Notes: a model not told the origin generated them from the sequence alone. A stretch of 64,000 bases of DNA from Thiomicrorhabdus sp965602805 (GCA_965602805.1 CBFCZK010000006.1:1-64000), one strand, 5' to 3'; shown: positions 26,161 to 35,591, counted from the stretch's first letter. Made by a program: numbers and translations.

Positions 26161-26208
26161 ACCACCCACAAAAAAGCCCTCGAGAATGAGGGCTTTTTTG
26201 TGGGTGGT
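26161..26208. terminator. Bidirectional terminator, SH3 gene / dsbC
   Basis: A 21-base perfect stem (26161-26181 with 26188-26208) around GAGAAT, including AAAAAAGCCCTC/GAGGGCTTTTTT. It serves both converging genes. Confidence 0.93.
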
Positions 26209-26265
26209 CAATTAAAGACCCGCTGTTAATTCCCAAAACGCTCTAAAACGCTCTAAAAACAAGCA

Positions 26266-26982
26266 TCATTCATTAAGAATTTTAATCAACTCTTTCGCTG
26301 GCACGTACCCTGGCAATAACTCACCATTTTCTAAGATGATATTCGGCGTACCATTCACTTCAAAACGCTTCGCTTCCATCATGTGATCCCGCACAGGATT
26401 GACACAGACTTTGTTTTCAACTGGCAAGCCTAACATGGCATTATCCATCGCTTTTGCGCTGTCTTTAGCGCACCATACAGAAACCGCTTTGTGATAAGAA
26501 GGCGACCCCATACCCGAACGAGGATAGCCAAGATAGCGAACGCTAATACCCGCTGCATTTAAAGCCGGAATCTCTTTGTGTAATTTAGCACAATACGGAC
26601 AATCAATATCCGAGAACACTGTGACAAGATGCTTTTGTTTACCTTTCGCCGGGTAGACAATCATAGACGATTCAGGAATGTTCTGCATAGCACTCTGTCT
26701 GGCATTAGACTTTGCTAAATCGGTTAAATTATCTCTGGTTTCCAAATCAATCAAATTACCATTCAATAAATACTTACCATCAGCGGACATATAGACAACC
26801 GTCATACCCACTTGAACCTGGAAAACATCCTGCATCGGCGTTGCTGTAATAATCGCCTCAGGCGCATTCGGTAGCATTTTCTTTAGTTGAGCCTGAATAG
26901 CAGAGGTATCTGCCGCAGAAACATTCATCACCATTGAACTGGTTAGGAGAGCCGATAGTAAAATTTTTCTCATGTGAAACAT
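26266..26982 (-). CDS. dsbC: Thiol:disulfide interchange protein DsbC
   Basis: This periplasmic dimeric isomerase repairs wrong disulfide bonds and is kept reduced by DsbD. The 238 residues comprise a signal peptide (KILLSALLTSSMVMNVSAA), an N-terminal dimerisation domain (about 25-85) and a thioredoxin domain. Its active site is DIDCPYCAKLH, and the cis-Pro segment is EVNGTPNIIL. A second cysteine pair (CAKDS...NKVC) matches the structural disulfide of DsbC. AAAGG lies about ten bases upstream of the chosen ATG; ATG at 26973 and upstream starts to 27024 are alternatives. Confidence 0.93.
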   Translation of the reverse strand: MFHMRKILLSALLTSSMVMNVSAADTSAIQAQLKKMLPNAPEAIITATPMQDVFQVQVGMTVVYMSADGKYLLNGNLIDLETRDNLTDLAKSNARQSAMQNIPESSMIVYPAKGKQKHLVTVFSDIDCPYCAKLHKEIPALNAAGISVRYLGYPRSGMGSPSYHKAVSVWCAKDSAKAMDNAMLGLPVENKVCVNPVRDHMMEAKRFEVNGTPNIILENGELLPGYVPAKELIKILNE

Positions 26983-27195
26983 ATTGAAGTAACCTTTTTG
27001 AGTATTCATCGTGAAATTGAGCATGACATATAAGAATGATATTTTATTAAACTGGCCCGATTATAACCGCTAAACAAATTCAACTGAAAACATAAAGGCT
27101 TGAAACAATCTGTCTTTGATTGAATGTCTTAGCAATAGTTATGTGCAAACTTCCTGAATTATGGCAACAATCCAAAACACGGTTTTAAGCCATAT

Positions 27196-28101
27196 TTAAC
27201 CACGAGGGTGATGCTGTTGATGGAGCTTGTGTAAACGCTCTTTGGCGACGTGTGTATAGATCTGTGTTGTTGATAAATCACTATGACCTAACAGCAGCTG
27301 CACCGTTCTTAAGTCTGCGCCGTGATTGATTAAATGGGTCGCAAACGCATGGCGTAAGGTATGCGGTGATAATTTACTGCGAATACCCGCATCATACGCC
27401 AGATTTTTAACGCGGTGCCATAAGGTTTGTCGTGTCATGGTTCGGCCGATACGTGAAATAAACAGACTTGGAATCCAACGTTGCTTGACTAATATTGGTC
27501 GTGACTCCTTGATATATCGCTCCAACCACTCAATCGCAATTTCACCAATCGGAACAATACGTTCTTTACTGCCTTTACCGGTGACTTGCACCAGGCCTGC
27601 TGATAAATTAAGCTGTTCAAAAGGCAGACCCACCACTTCAGATACGCGTAAACCACTGGCGTACATCAGTTCTAAAATCGCACGATCTCGTATTCCCAGT
27701 GCGGTCGCTATATCAGGCGCTTCCAATAAAGATTCAACTTGCTGCTCGGTAATGACCGTTGGAATCGATTGGGGTACTTTAGGTGATTTGAGCAAGGCTG
27801 TCGGATCAGAAGCAAACAACGAGTTCACCACCGCCCATTGATAGAAGCGCTTTAAGGTAGAAAGCAGGCGTGCATTACTCTTGGCTTTACGACCACTCTC
27901 CTGCAAATAATGCATAAGATCTTCAATATTAGAACGTTCAATCTCTTCAAAACTGAGCAAGCCGTTATCAGACAACCAGGCCTGGTAGAGTTGTAAATCG
28001 GTTTTATAGGCCGAAATAGTGTTTTGACTTAAGCCTTCGGAGACCGACAGAAAGACCAGAAAATCATGAATATGGTGGAACGATTGAGAGTTATTTGGCA
28101 T
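27196..28101 (-). CDS. xerD: Site-specific tyrosine recombinase XerD
   Basis: With XerC this enzyme resolves chromosome dimers at dif during cell division. The chosen start gives 301 residues, the normal length; the reading frame stays open for 48 codons upstream but that part is cysteine-rich and unlike Xer. The N-terminal SAM-like core-binding domain (about 10-95) precedes the catalytic domain. The catalytic residues lie in ASGLRVSEVVGLP, GKGSKERIVPIG, HTLRHAFATHLINHG, LGHSDLSTTQ and IYTHV (nucleophilic Tyr). It follows rplS and dsbC on the same strand but is set off by a terminator. Confidence 0.95.
   Translation of the reverse strand: MPNNSQSFHHIHDFLVFLSVSEGLSQNTISAYKTDLQLYQAWLSDNGLLSFEEIERSNIEDLMHYLQESGRKAKSNARLLSTLKRFYQWAVVNSLFASDPTALLKSPKVPQSIPTVITEQQVESLLEAPDIATALGIRDRAILELMYASGLRVSEVVGLPFEQLNLSAGLVQVTGKGSKERIVPIGEIAIEWLERYIKESRPILVKQRWIPSLFISRIGRTMTRQTLWHRVKNLAYDAGIRSKLSPHTLRHAFATHLINHGADLRTVQLLLGHSDLSTTQIYTHVAKERLHKLHQQHHPRG
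27590..27601. repeat. ACCAGGCCTGCT variant (coding)
   Basis: One mismatch, inside xerD, encoding S-A-G-L-V. Confidence 0.6.
27975..27986. repeat. ACCAGGCCTGGT palindrome (exact, coding)
   Basis: Exact copy inside xerD, read TAC-CAG-GCC-TGG-TTG (Y-Q-A-W-L). xerD therefore holds one exact and one variant copy 385 bases apart. Confidence 0.9.
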
Positions 28102-28231
28102 AATCGAAGTATAGCAAATAGGACATGGAAGTTGAGCGTTGAATCGCTTAGGGAAATGGAAAAAGAGGTTATTAAGACAGCAGACTAAAACAGAGCATAG
28201 TGCTAAGGCTTTAATGTCAGGAGGACAGATA

Positions 28232-28261
28232 CAAAAAACGCCCAATTAAGGGCGTTTTTAA
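28232..28261 (-). terminator. Terminator of the rpsP-rimM-trmD-rplS operon
   Basis: AAAAACGCCC-TTAATT-GGGCGTTTTTT read on the minus strand, 23 bases past the rplS stop. Confidence 0.9.
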
Positions 28262-28283
28262 GAACAAGCTAATCGTTAGACGA

Positions 28284-28628
28284 TTATACTTTTTCTCTGA
28301 TACGTGCTGCACGACCAGAAAGCTCACGTAGATAGTAAAGCTTAGCACGACGGACTGCACCGCGACGCTTAACTTCAACACTGTCTACTACAGGGCTATA
28401 AGTCTGGAAAGTACGCTCTACACCAACGCCGTGTGAAATCTTACGCACGATGAAGTTAGAGTTAATACCACGGTTTTTAAGGGCAATAACAACACCTTCA
28501 AATGCCTGAAGACGTTCGTTTTTACCTTCAACAACCTTAACCTGCACAACTACTGTATCACCAGGACCAAAAGTTGGTAATTCTTTAGTCATTTGTTCTG
28601 CTTCAATACGCTTAATAATATCGCTCAT
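28284..28628 (-). CDS. rplS: Large-subunit ribosomal protein L19
   Basis: L19 (114 residues) lies at the subunit interface of the ribosome. MSDIIKRIEAEQM aligns with the E. coli N terminus, and GGAG nine bases upstream fixes this start; longer in-frame starts to 28655 are rejected. Conserved FxxGDTVxVxVKVVEG, RLQAFEGVVIA and SVKRRGAVRRAKLYYLRELSGRAARI segments are present. It is the last gene of the operon. Confidence 0.97.
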   Translation of the reverse strand: MSDIIKRIEAEQMTKELPTFGPGDTVVVQVKVVEGKNERLQAFEGVVIALKNRGINSNFIVRKISHGVGVERTFQTYSPVVDSVEVKRRGAVRRAKLYYLRELSGRAARIREKV

Positions 28629-28756
28629 TTTAAGCTTCTCCATATTTCGGTTCAATCAATTCTATTGTGAACCAGAAGGGGTTAACCCTTCTAAAAGTTT
28701 ATTCAACATTCGCTAATCAAGTTCACACTTGCTAACCAGAGGTTAAATCCGAGTTT

Positions 28757-29446
28757 TTAACTGTTTTTGTCAGACAATATATCTGGACGACGTTGCTGGG
28801 TACGCGCTAATTTTTGAGCTTGTCGCCAAGCATCAATCTTAGCATGGTTACCTTCCATTAATACCGAAGGAACACTCATGCCATCCACGACCTCAGGTCG
28901 GGTATAGTGCGGACAATCCAGCAGTCCGTCTGAAAATGAGTCTTGCTCAGCTGATTGACTGTGCCCTAATGCGCCAGGAATTAAGCGGATAACCGCATCC
29001 ATCAACATCATGGCCGGCAGTTCCCCGCCACTGACCACAAAATCCCCTATGCTGATTTCTTCATCCACGGACGAAGTAATCAAACGCTCATCAACCCCTT
29101 CATAGCGGCCGCAAAGCAAGGTAATATTGTCGTACTGAGTCAAATCAGCCACTTTCTGCTGTGTGAGTGGCTGACCCTGAGGTGATAAATACACCACATA
29201 CGGTTTTGCCTGTAACTCACTTTCAATCGCAGAAAGCGTATCTTTTAACGGTTGATACATCATGACCATTCCTGGCCCGCCCCCGTAAGGACGATCATCA
29301 ACTGTTTTGTGTTTATCTAACGTAAACTGGCGTGGATTCCAGGCTTGTAAAGCATAGAGTTCAGATTGAATTGCACGTCGACTCACGCCTGATTCCGTCA
29401 ATGCTACAAACATTTCCGGAAACAAGGTAATGACATCAAATCTCAC
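28757..29446 (-). CDS. trmD: tRNA (guanine-37-N1)-methyltransferase TrmD
   Basis: TrmD methylates G37 next to the anticodon, preventing +1 frameshifts. The start is a GTG within the last codons of rimM, preceded by GGAAGAAGAAG, giving 229 residues beginning VRFDVITLFPEMF; the frame is open further upstream within rimM. The trefoil-knot SAM site is seen in LLCGRYEGVDERL and ISIGDFVVSGGELPAMMLMDAV. The short C-terminal domain ends WRQAQKLARTQQRRPDIL. It is somewhat shorter than E. coli TrmD (255). The overlap with rimM implies translational coupling. Confidence 0.95.
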   Translation of the reverse strand: MRFDVITLFPEMFVALTESGVSRRAIQSELYALQAWNPRQFTLDKHKTVDDRPYGGGPGMVMMYQPLKDTLSAIESELQAKPYVVYLSPQGQPLTQQKVADLTQYDNITLLCGRYEGVDERLITSSVDEEISIGDFVVSGGELPAMMLMDAVIRLIPGALGHSQSAEQDSFSDGLLDCPHYTRPEVVDGMSVPSVLMEGNHAKIDAWRQAQKLARTQQRRPDILSDKNS

Positions 29447-29957
29447 TGTCTTCTTCTTCCAATTCCCAATCGACAACAATCTGTCTATTGACGATATCCA
29501 CTGACTTAATAAAACGATCCATAACAAATGGAATCAAGGTTTCTTGATCCCCTTTTACACGCAACACATCGTGTGCGCCTGTCTGGACAATCTCAGTCAC
29601 CTCACCCAACGCAAGATTATCTTGCGTTGTAACTTGGCAGCCAATTAAATCAACCCAAAACCAACCATCATTTGCTTGTTTAAGCTGAGAGCGGTCTATG
29701 GCGATTTCGCACCCCATGTATTCACGGGCTACGTCACGATCAGTCACATTTTCGATCTGAGCAACCAGTGTTTTACCACCCGACTGCACTTTACTGTCAA
29801 GTATCTTGACTTGACGCCACTCGCCTTTGCATTTAATCCACCAAGGCGAGTAGTCTAAAATATTTTTTCTAGGATCAGTATGGGAGAAAATTTTCAACCA
29901 ACCATTGACCCCAAAAATACCGTTAATCTGGCCGACTACCAATTTTTCATCAGACAT
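29436..29957 (-). CDS. rimM: 16S rRNA processing protein RimM
   Basis: RimM assists maturation of the 30S head domain. The 173 residues carry the N-terminal RimM domain (VVGQINGIFGVNGWLKIFSHTDPRKNILDY) and the PRC-barrel domain (NDGWFWVDLIGCQVTTQDNLALGEVTEI...GAHDVLRVKG). Position between rpsP and trmD is the standard one. Confidence 0.96.
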   Translation of the reverse strand: MSDEKLVVGQINGIFGVNGWLKIFSHTDPRKNILDYSPWWIKCKGEWRQVKILDSKVQSGGKTLVAQIENVTDRDVAREYMGCEIAIDRSQLKQANDGWFWVDLIGCQVTTQDNLALGEVTEIVQTGAHDVLRVKGDQETLIPFVMDRFIKSVDIVNRQIVVDWELEEEDSEI

Positions 29958-29987
29958 ATCTAGACCTTTTTAACGGGAAGAAAGAAT

Positions 29988-30233
29988 TTAAGCTTGAGCC
30001 GCTTGCTTAACAATACTAGCAACACGTGGGCTCATTTGAGCGCCTTGGCCAATCCAAAATTCTAAACGCGCCTGATCAAGGCGAGTTTTTTCTTCACCAC
30101 CAGTTGCGATTGGGTTATAGAAACCAACCTGCTCGATGAAACGACCAGTTGCTTTATAACGTTGATCTGCAACAACCATTTTATAGAAAGGACGCTTTTT
30201 AGATCCACCACGTGCTAAACGAATAACTACCAT
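29988..30233 (-). CDS. rpsP: Small-subunit ribosomal protein S16
   Basis: S16 (81 residues) stabilises the 30S subunit. The N terminus MVVIRLARGGSKKRPFYKMVVADQR and GRFIEQVGFYNP are diagnostic. It is the first gene of the rpsP-rimM-trmD-rplS operon, with its own promoter at about 30320-30348. Confidence 0.97.
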   Translation of the reverse strand: MVVIRLARGGSKKRPFYKMVVADQRYKATGRFIEQVGFYNPIATGGEEKTRLDQARLEFWIGQGAQMSPRVASIVKQAAQA

Positions 30234-30319
30234 AATATATTTCCTTTTAATCAGGCGATGAGAGGTACTCCCCTCAACTAATTCTTCTGTTTTTCACCAA
30301 CCATTTGGCGAAGAGCGGG

Positions 30320-30348
30320 ATTATACAGATAATCGCACTTAACTTCAA
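30320..30348 (-). promoter_or_regulatory. Sigma-70 promoter of the rpsP operon
   Basis: On the minus strand TTGAAG (30348-30343) and a perfect TATAAT (30325-30320) are 17 bases apart. This places the start of transcription about 80 bases upstream of rpsP. Confidence 0.7.
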
Positions 30349-30480
30349 TGAGTTATCTAAATTATTTCCTATTGATAAGCTACTCTCAAAATCACTTTCA
30401 AGCTCTATAAGGTGATGTTTTCAGATGATTTATTCCACTTCCACTTAATCCGCTACTCTCTTTTAGTAACCACCGTACAT

Positions 30481-30520
30481 AAAAAACCCCCTAAGCAAAA
30501 ATTGCTTAGGGGGTTTTTAA
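30481..30520 (-). terminator. Terminator of ffh
   Basis: CCCCCTAAGCAA / TTGCTTAGGGGG stem with A and T runs on either side, 80 bases past the ffh stop. It separates ffh from the rpsP operon. Confidence 0.92.
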
Positions 30521-30557
30521 AGAGTGCTTAACGGTTCTTTAAAATCACATTCAAGCA

Positions 30558-30571
30558 TCTGGCCTGGTCAA
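30558..30571. repeat. Degenerate ACCAGGCCTGGT-like site
   Basis: TCTGGCCTGGTCA keeps the right half of the palindrome but has two changes at the left. It lies between the ffh stop and the ffh terminator. Confidence 0.35.
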
Positions 30572-30600
30572 ATCTTAAAACGAGCCTTTAAAGTGGCTGT

Positions 30601-31986
30601 TTATCTCATACCAGGAGGCATTCCGCCCATTCCACCCATGCCTGGTGGTAACTTACCTGCTAAACCGCGCATCATATTTTTCATGCCACCCTTAGAGACT
30701 TTCTTCATCATCTTCTGCATTTGCGTGAACTGCTTTAATAGACGATTAACATCTGGCACAGTTGTGCCAGAACCTACTGCGATACGGCGCTTACGAGAAC
30801 CTTTAATGACTGCAGGAAAACGGCGTTCTTGGCGCGTCATGGAATTAATGATCGCCTCCAAACGTCTAAACTCTTTCTCAGCAACATCGCCACTGATTTG
30901 CTCTTTCATCTGCCCCATGCCAGGCAACTTACCCATCAAGCCACCAACACCACCCATATTTTGGATTTGTTGAAGTTGTTCAAGGAAATCTTCTAAATCA
31001 AACGCGCCTGTTTTTTGAATTTTTGCGGCAAACTTTTCGGCTTTCTTCTGATCAATCTTAGACTCAGCGTCCTCAATTAAACTCAGTACATCACCCATCC
31101 CTAAAATACGCCCAGCCATACGATCTGGATGGAACGCTTCTAAGGCATCGACTTTTTCACCCGAACCAATGAATTTAATTGGCTTACCGGTGATTTCACG
31201 AATAGAAAGTGCCGCACCACCACGAGCATCACCGTCGGTTTTGGTTAAGATAACCCCCGTTAACGGCAACGCATCATTGAAGGCTTTAGCGGTATTGGCG
31301 GCATCTTGCCCTGTCATCGAGTCGACAACAAACAAGGTTTCGCAAGGATTGATACTACTATGAAGATGCTTAATTTCTTGCATCATTTCATCATCAACGT
31401 GTAAACGACCCGCTGTATCTAAAATCAAGACATCAGCAAATTGCTTCTTCGCTTCAGCATGGGCATTTTTCGCAATCTGTACTGGATCTTGATCCGCTGA
31501 AGAGGGGAAAAATAGAACATCAACTTGTTCCGCTAAGGTTTCTAGCTGCTTAATCGCTGCTGGGCGGTAAACATCCGCAGAGACCAACATGACTTTTTTC
31601 TTGTCACGTTCTTTGAGCAGTTTCGCCAGCTTAGCAACAGAGGTGGTTTTACCCGCACCTTGTAAGCCCGCGACCATGATGACCGCAGGCGGCTCAACAT
31701 TAAAGTTAAGGGGTTCGGCTTCCACCCCCATCACTTCGGTCAATTGCTCACGTACAATTTTGATAAAAGCCTGGCCTGGATTCAAACTGGTTGAGACTTC
31801 CTGACCAATCGCACGCGCTTGCACTTTTTCAATGAACTGTTTAACGACGGGTAAAGCAACATCGGCCTCAAGCAACGCACGACGCACATCTCTTAGCGCG
31901 TCTTTTACATTCGCTTCCGTTAGACGACCTTGACCACGAATGGATTTAAAGGTTTTCGACAAACGATCTGATAGATTGTCAAACAT
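30601..31986 (-). CDS. ffh: Signal recognition particle protein Ffh
   Basis: Ffh binds 4.5S RNA and signal sequences and targets inner-membrane proteins to FtsY. The 461-residue chain has the N domain, the G domain with GLQGAGKTTSVAKLA, DTAGRLHVDDEMM and TKTDGDARGGAALS, and the methionine-rich M domain ending in GMGGMPPGMR. RNA-binding SGSGTTVxDVNRLLKQF is present (variant VGSGTTVPDVNRLLKQF). It contains a CCAGGCCAGG variant of the window palindrome. It diverges from ypjD, as in E. coli. Confidence 0.97.
   Translation of the reverse strand: MFDNLSDRLSKTFKSIRGQGRLTEANVKDALRDVRRALLEADVALPVVKQFIEKVQARAIGQEVSTSLNPGQAFIKIVREQLTEVMGVEAEPLNFNVEPPAVIMVAGLQGAGKTTSVAKLAKLLKERDKKKVMLVSADVYRPAAIKQLETLAEQVDVLFFPSSADQDPVQIAKNAHAEAKKQFADVLILDTAGRLHVDDEMMQEIKHLHSSINPCETLFVVDSMTGQDAANTAKAFNDALPLTGVILTKTDGDARGGAALSIREITGKPIKFIGSGEKVDALEAFHPDRMAGRILGMGDVLSLIEDAESKIDQKKAEKFAAKIQKTGAFDLEDFLEQLQQIQNMGGVGGLMGKLPGMGQMKEQISGDVAEKEFRRLEAIINSMTRQERRFPAVIKGSRKRRIAVGSGTTVPDVNRLLKQFTQMQKMMKKVSKGGMKNMMRGLAGKLPPGMGGMGGMPPGMR
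31770..31779. repeat. CCTGGCCTGG variant (coding)
   Basis: One mismatch from the 10-base core; inside ffh, encoding N-P-G-Q-A on the minus strand. Confidence 0.5.
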
Positions 31987-32185
31987 ACAAAACTCCTAAC
32001 AAAACGGCACGTCATTACTCGCTGCGCAAACTTAGTTTGTGCTTTTAAATGCGTACGGTCTTCAATTCAAAAAATAATTCCGCTATTATAGCTGAAATAT
32101 CTCACAGATTGATGCCTTCATAGCGACCCTTGTCCATGAAGTCACTCTCCTTAGTGGGGTTTCTTATAATCAAGGGTTCTGTTTT

Positions 32186-32977
32186 ATGTTAATCAGTGGA
32201 TTTAGTGCGTTATTCGCCAGCCTCCTATATTTATACGCAAGCAGTCTGATTTGGCGCAAGATTCAAAGCCAAGCAAGTATTGATGTACGTTCACAAGTGA
32301 TTCAACTCGCCGTCATAGCGACCGTTTTACACGCTTATGCACTGAGCGCAACCTTGTGGACCGATCATAGCATCAACTTCCACATTGGCAACGTACTTTC
32401 CCTGATTGCGGTACTGGGCAGTGCTATTTTATTGATCACCAATATCAACAAAAACACCGAAACTCTGGGGATTTTCATCTATCCGCTGGCGGCACTGACC
32501 ACTTTAATCCCGTTAGCAATTCACACTGAAACGCCACTCTCTTTTGAGATTGGTAGCCACGTCCTGATTTCAATCTCAGCTTATAGCATTATGGGGATTG
32601 CTACCGCGCAGGCTGTTTTATATGCCGTTCAAGAGCGACGCTTCCGTACCAAACAGCTCTCTCGATTGATGCAAGCTCTACCGCCACTGCAGGTCATGGA
32701 GAACACATTAATCCAACTGGTATTAATTGGTTTTATCTTCCTAAGTTTTGCACTGCTGAGCGGTGTTTTCTTTATCGAAGATATCTTTGCACAGCATTTG
32801 ATTCACAAAACCTTCTTCTCCATATTGTCTTGGTTAGTCTATGCCACGTTTCTATTTGGGCATTTTAAATATGGCTGGCGCGGTCAAAAAGCCGCACGCT
32901 ATACCATCTGGGCTTATTTTCTATTGATCCTAAGTTATGTTGGAACCGAAATAATTTTGAAACTACTAGAATACTAA
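32186..32977 (+). CDS. ypjD: Inner-membrane protein of the CcsA/HemX type (YpjD-like)
   Basis: This 263-residue protein has eight hydrophobic segments and belongs to the cytochrome c assembly protein family, whose members bind or handle heme. Conserved features include His residues in TEHVLISISAYSIMGIATAQAVLYAVQER-like helix 5 (HVLISISAYS), and the closing HKTFFSILSWLVYATFLFGHFKYGWRGQKAARYTIWAYFLLILSYVG. YpjD itself has no proven role. It diverges from ffh and precedes a CorC-like gene, the conserved gammaproteobacterial order. Confidence 0.88.
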   Translation: MLISGFSALFASLLYLYASSLIWRKIQSQASIDVRSQVIQLAVIATVLHAYALSATLWTDHSINFHIGNVLSLIAVLGSAILLITNINKNTETLGIFIYPLAALTTLIPLAIHTETPLSFEIGSHVLISISAYSIMGIATAQAVLYAVQERRFRTKQLSRLMQALPPLQVMENTLIQLVLIGFIFLSFALLSGVFFIEDIFAQHLIHKTFFSILSWLVYATFLFGHFKYGWRGQKAARYTIWAYFLLILSYVGTEIILKLLEY

Positions 32978-33138
32978 TTCGACCTCAACGGAGAGTTTCA
33001 AATCTGCTCTCCGTACAGCGCTGCCCCCTCCTCTTCTCTTACAATAAAGCCAATGCGCCACGCTACAAACCTAACTTACATTTAAATTCAAATACTTATC
33101 TCCAATGAGTTTACAACCCTCCATCCTATTAAGTTTTT

Positions 33139-34479
33139 ATGACGGGGCTTTTTTCGAACACTATAAAGCGGTATAATCTGCGTTCATTCATTACCGACGA
33201 AACCACATTGAATTCGCTAGATATTTCGATCCTTTTTGGCATACTTGCCCTGCTCATTATTTTATCCGCTCTTTTTTCAAGCTCTGAAACCAGCATGATG
33301 GCCTTAAATCGCTACCGATTAAAGCACCAAGCGAACGCTGGGCACAAAGGTGCGATTAAAGCTCAGAAACTTCTTGAGTCTCCTGATAGATTGCTCGGCG
33401 TAATATTGCTCGGCAACAATTTCGTTAATATCTTCGCCTCCTCTATCGCTACGATTATTGCGATGAAACTGATGGGAGAGGCCGGCATCGCATTAGCGGC
33501 AGGCCTACTAACCTTAGTTATTTTAGTGTTTGCAGAAGTCGCACCTAAAACCTTGGCGGCGTTGTACCCTGAAAAGATTGCTTATCCAGCAGCATACCTT
33601 TTAACGCCACTTCTAAAAGTACTTTCGCCCGTCGTGTGGCTCGTCAACTTTTTTGCCAATGGCCTATTGAAAATTGCGCGTGTTGATATAAAACAAAATG
33701 ATGATCAGCACTCTTTAACTCATGAAGAACTGCAAACCTTAATTGATGTTGCGACCAACCAACTTCCAGCACAATATCGCTCCATGCTCTCTAGTGTCTT
33801 AAACTTGGAAAGCGTCACGGTCGAAGACGTTATGATTCCTAAGCAAGACATGTATGGCGTTGATCTGAACCAACCCTTTGAAGGGGTTTTAAAAGCCATT
33901 CAAAAATCGCCCTATACTCGCATCCCACTCTACCGTGGCTCTATTGAAGAGGATTTAATCGGCATACTAAATTTACGCCGTGCTCTACCAATCTTAATGC
34001 GTAGTGGCGTCTCCCTGAAAGACATTATAAAAATCATTCGACCTGCTTACTTCATTCCTGAGACCACCACTTTAAACGTGCAACTACGCAAGTTTAATGA
34101 CCACAAACGTCGTATGGCGCTGATTGTTGATGAGTATGGCGACCTGCAAGGCTTACTCACCATGGAAGATTTACTGGAAGAGATTGTCGGTAAACTCTCA
34201 ACCGATGCAAAAAGCAAAGCGGAAGAGACTGTTGCGCTGCATGACGACGGCACCATGACAATTGATGCCTCGGAGTTCATTCGTGATATTAACAAGGAAT
34301 ATCAACTCACCTTACCGACAGATGGCCCGAAGACGCTTAATGGCCTTATCCAAGAAGTCTTGGAAACATTACCGCTCCCTGGCACGTGTATCAAAGTCAA
34401 TGACTATGTATTAGAGGTGGTTGAAACCTCTAGCAATGCCATCGAAACCATTCGATTAACGCCACCCAGCGATAATTAA
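33139..34479 (+). CDS. CNNM/CorC-family membrane protein with CBS domains (YfjD-like)
   Basis: The protein (446 residues from the first ATG) has a DUF21/CNNM membrane domain (about 28-215; SALFSSSETSMMALNRYRLKHQ), a CBS pair (VTVEDVMIPKQDMYGVD; MALIVDEYGDLQGLLTMEDLLEEIVG) and a CorC_HlyC C-terminal domain. Relatives are linked to magnesium or cobalt export; the substrate here is not proven. The first 23 residues (MTGLFSNTIKRYNLRSFITDETT) have no counterpart in YfjD; a TTG at 33208 would give the usual N terminus. It is followed after 17 bases by a phosphatase gene. Confidence 0.88.
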   Translation: MTGLFSNTIKRYNLRSFITDETTLNSLDISILFGILALLIILSALFSSSETSMMALNRYRLKHQANAGHKGAIKAQKLLESPDRLLGVILLGNNFVNIFASSIATIIAMKLMGEAGIALAAGLLTLVILVFAEVAPKTLAALYPEKIAYPAAYLLTPLLKVLSPVVWLVNFFANGLLKIARVDIKQNDDQHSLTHEELQTLIDVATNQLPAQYRSMLSSVLNLESVTVEDVMIPKQDMYGVDLNQPFEGVLKAIQKSPYTRIPLYRGSIEEDLIGILNLRRALPILMRSGVSLKDIIKIIRPAYFIPETTTLNVQLRKFNDHKRRMALIVDEYGDLQGLLTMEDLLEEIVGKLSTDAKSKAEETVALHDDGTMTIDASEFIRDINKEYQLTLPTDGPKTLNGLIQEVLETLPLPGTCIKVNDYVLEVVETSSNAIETIRLTPPSDN

Positions 34480-34496
34480 CTTAAAGAGATGACGCG

Positions 34497-35303
34497 ATGA
34501 AAAAGCATGTATTTACCGATGAACAGCAATGGGCCAAACTCAAAGACGGCATTATTACCCTGGCCAAAACTGAAGTTCTATCTCGATTCGAGCAAGTCTC
34601 AGCAGAAATTAAAGCCGATGGATCATTGCTGACCGAAGCCGATACTCAGATGCAAATTCAGACCCAGGCCTTCTTAGAACAAAATTGGCCCGAGTACGCT
34701 TTTTTAGGCGAAGAGTCCCCTCTTGCAGAGCAAGAACAAGCGATGAACAGTAAAGACGGTTGCTGGATACTCGATCCCGTTGATGGCACCAGCAATTTCG
34801 CCATTGGCATTCCTGTCTATTCCGTCTCTTTAGCGCTGATGATTCAAGGTGAAATCGTCGCCGGATTGGTTTACGACCCTTCACGTTATGAGATGTTCGC
34901 GGCTCGCCTAGGACTCGGCGCAGAGTTGAATAACAAAGCATTGCTTGCAAGCACACCTAAAACCGCTTTAAGCCAATGCAGCAGTATTGTTGACTTTAAA
35001 CGTCTTCAGCCAGCCTTAGCGACCCGCTTAGCTGTGCAAGCACCTTACTCTTCACAACGCAGTTTTGGTTCAGTTGCATTGGATTGGTGTTGGATCGCTG
35101 CTGGACGTGGTCAGGTTTACCTGCATGGCGCACAAAACATTTGGGACTACGCCGCTGGCTGGTTAATTTTAGAAGAAGCGGGTGGAGTGAGCTGCAGCCT
35201 CGACTTGAAAAAAGTGGTGGTTGCTCGCGTTGAGAAACGTTCAGCTATTGCCGCTACCACCCCTGAGTTATTCAAAGAGTGGCTGGCTTTCTTAAAAGCT
35301 TAA
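34497..35303 (+). CDS. Inositol-monophosphatase-family phosphatase (possibly HisN-type)
   Basis: This 268-residue soluble Mg-dependent phosphatase shows the three family metal motifs: FLGEESP (about 64-70), WILDPVDGTSNF (about 90-101) and NIWDYAAGWLILEEAGG (about 213-229). The family includes inositol monophosphatase, CysQ and the histidinol-phosphatase HisN. The residues around the second motif (TSNFAIGIPVYSVSLAL) fit the HisN/IMPase branch better than CysQ. No gene for histidinol-phosphatase is visible with hisG-hisD here, but context alone does not prove the role. Confidence 0.82.
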   Translation: MKKHVFTDEQQWAKLKDGIITLAKTEVLSRFEQVSAEIKADGSLLTEADTQMQIQTQAFLEQNWPEYAFLGEESPLAEQEQAMNSKDGCWILDPVDGTSNFAIGIPVYSVSLALMIQGEIVAGLVYDPSRYEMFAARLGLGAELNNKALLASTPKTALSQCSSIVDFKRLQPALATRLAVQAPYSSQRSFGSVALDWCWIAAGRGQVYLHGAQNIWDYAAGWLILEEAGGVSCSLDLKKVVVARVEKRSAIAATTPELFKEWLAFLKA

Positions 35304-35325
35304 TCTTTTCTAACAAAATAATTGT

Positions 35326-35352
35326 CAGGCAATATCCCTTAAATATTGCCTG
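35326..35352 (+). terminator. Hairpin after the phosphatase gene
   Basis: CAGGCAATAT (35326-35335) pairs with ATATTGCCTG (35343-35352), 23 bases past the stop. There is no T-run, so termination would be weak or Rho-assisted. Confidence 0.5.
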
Positions 35353-35591
35353 CTTAAAACCTCCTCCCTTCCTTTACGAGCCTTTTACACACCCGGCTTG
35401 CACATCCAATCTACATACTCAATTTATAGACTCGCCATTCCCCTAGAACGCCCATTCCATTTTTTATTTCATTTAATTTTTTGTTAACACCTTTAATAGA
35501 TTCGATTAGTTATTTCAATCACTTAACGTGATAATAAAAGCATCAAGGAGTGTAACTCCCATCTCCTTATGACTTTTAAAGGAGTACACAG

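Larger units (their letters stand above)
30234..30600. other. 367-base gap between ffh and rpsP
   Basis: It contains the ffh terminator (30481-30520), a degenerate copy of the palindrome near 30559, and a sigma-70 promoter for rpsP. No gene is seen in the rest. Confidence 0.6.

Noticed and set aside
28102..28245. 48-residue N-terminal extension of XerD
   Set aside because: Cysteine-rich, unlike any Xer protein, and crosses the rplS terminator; start at 28101 gives normal length.
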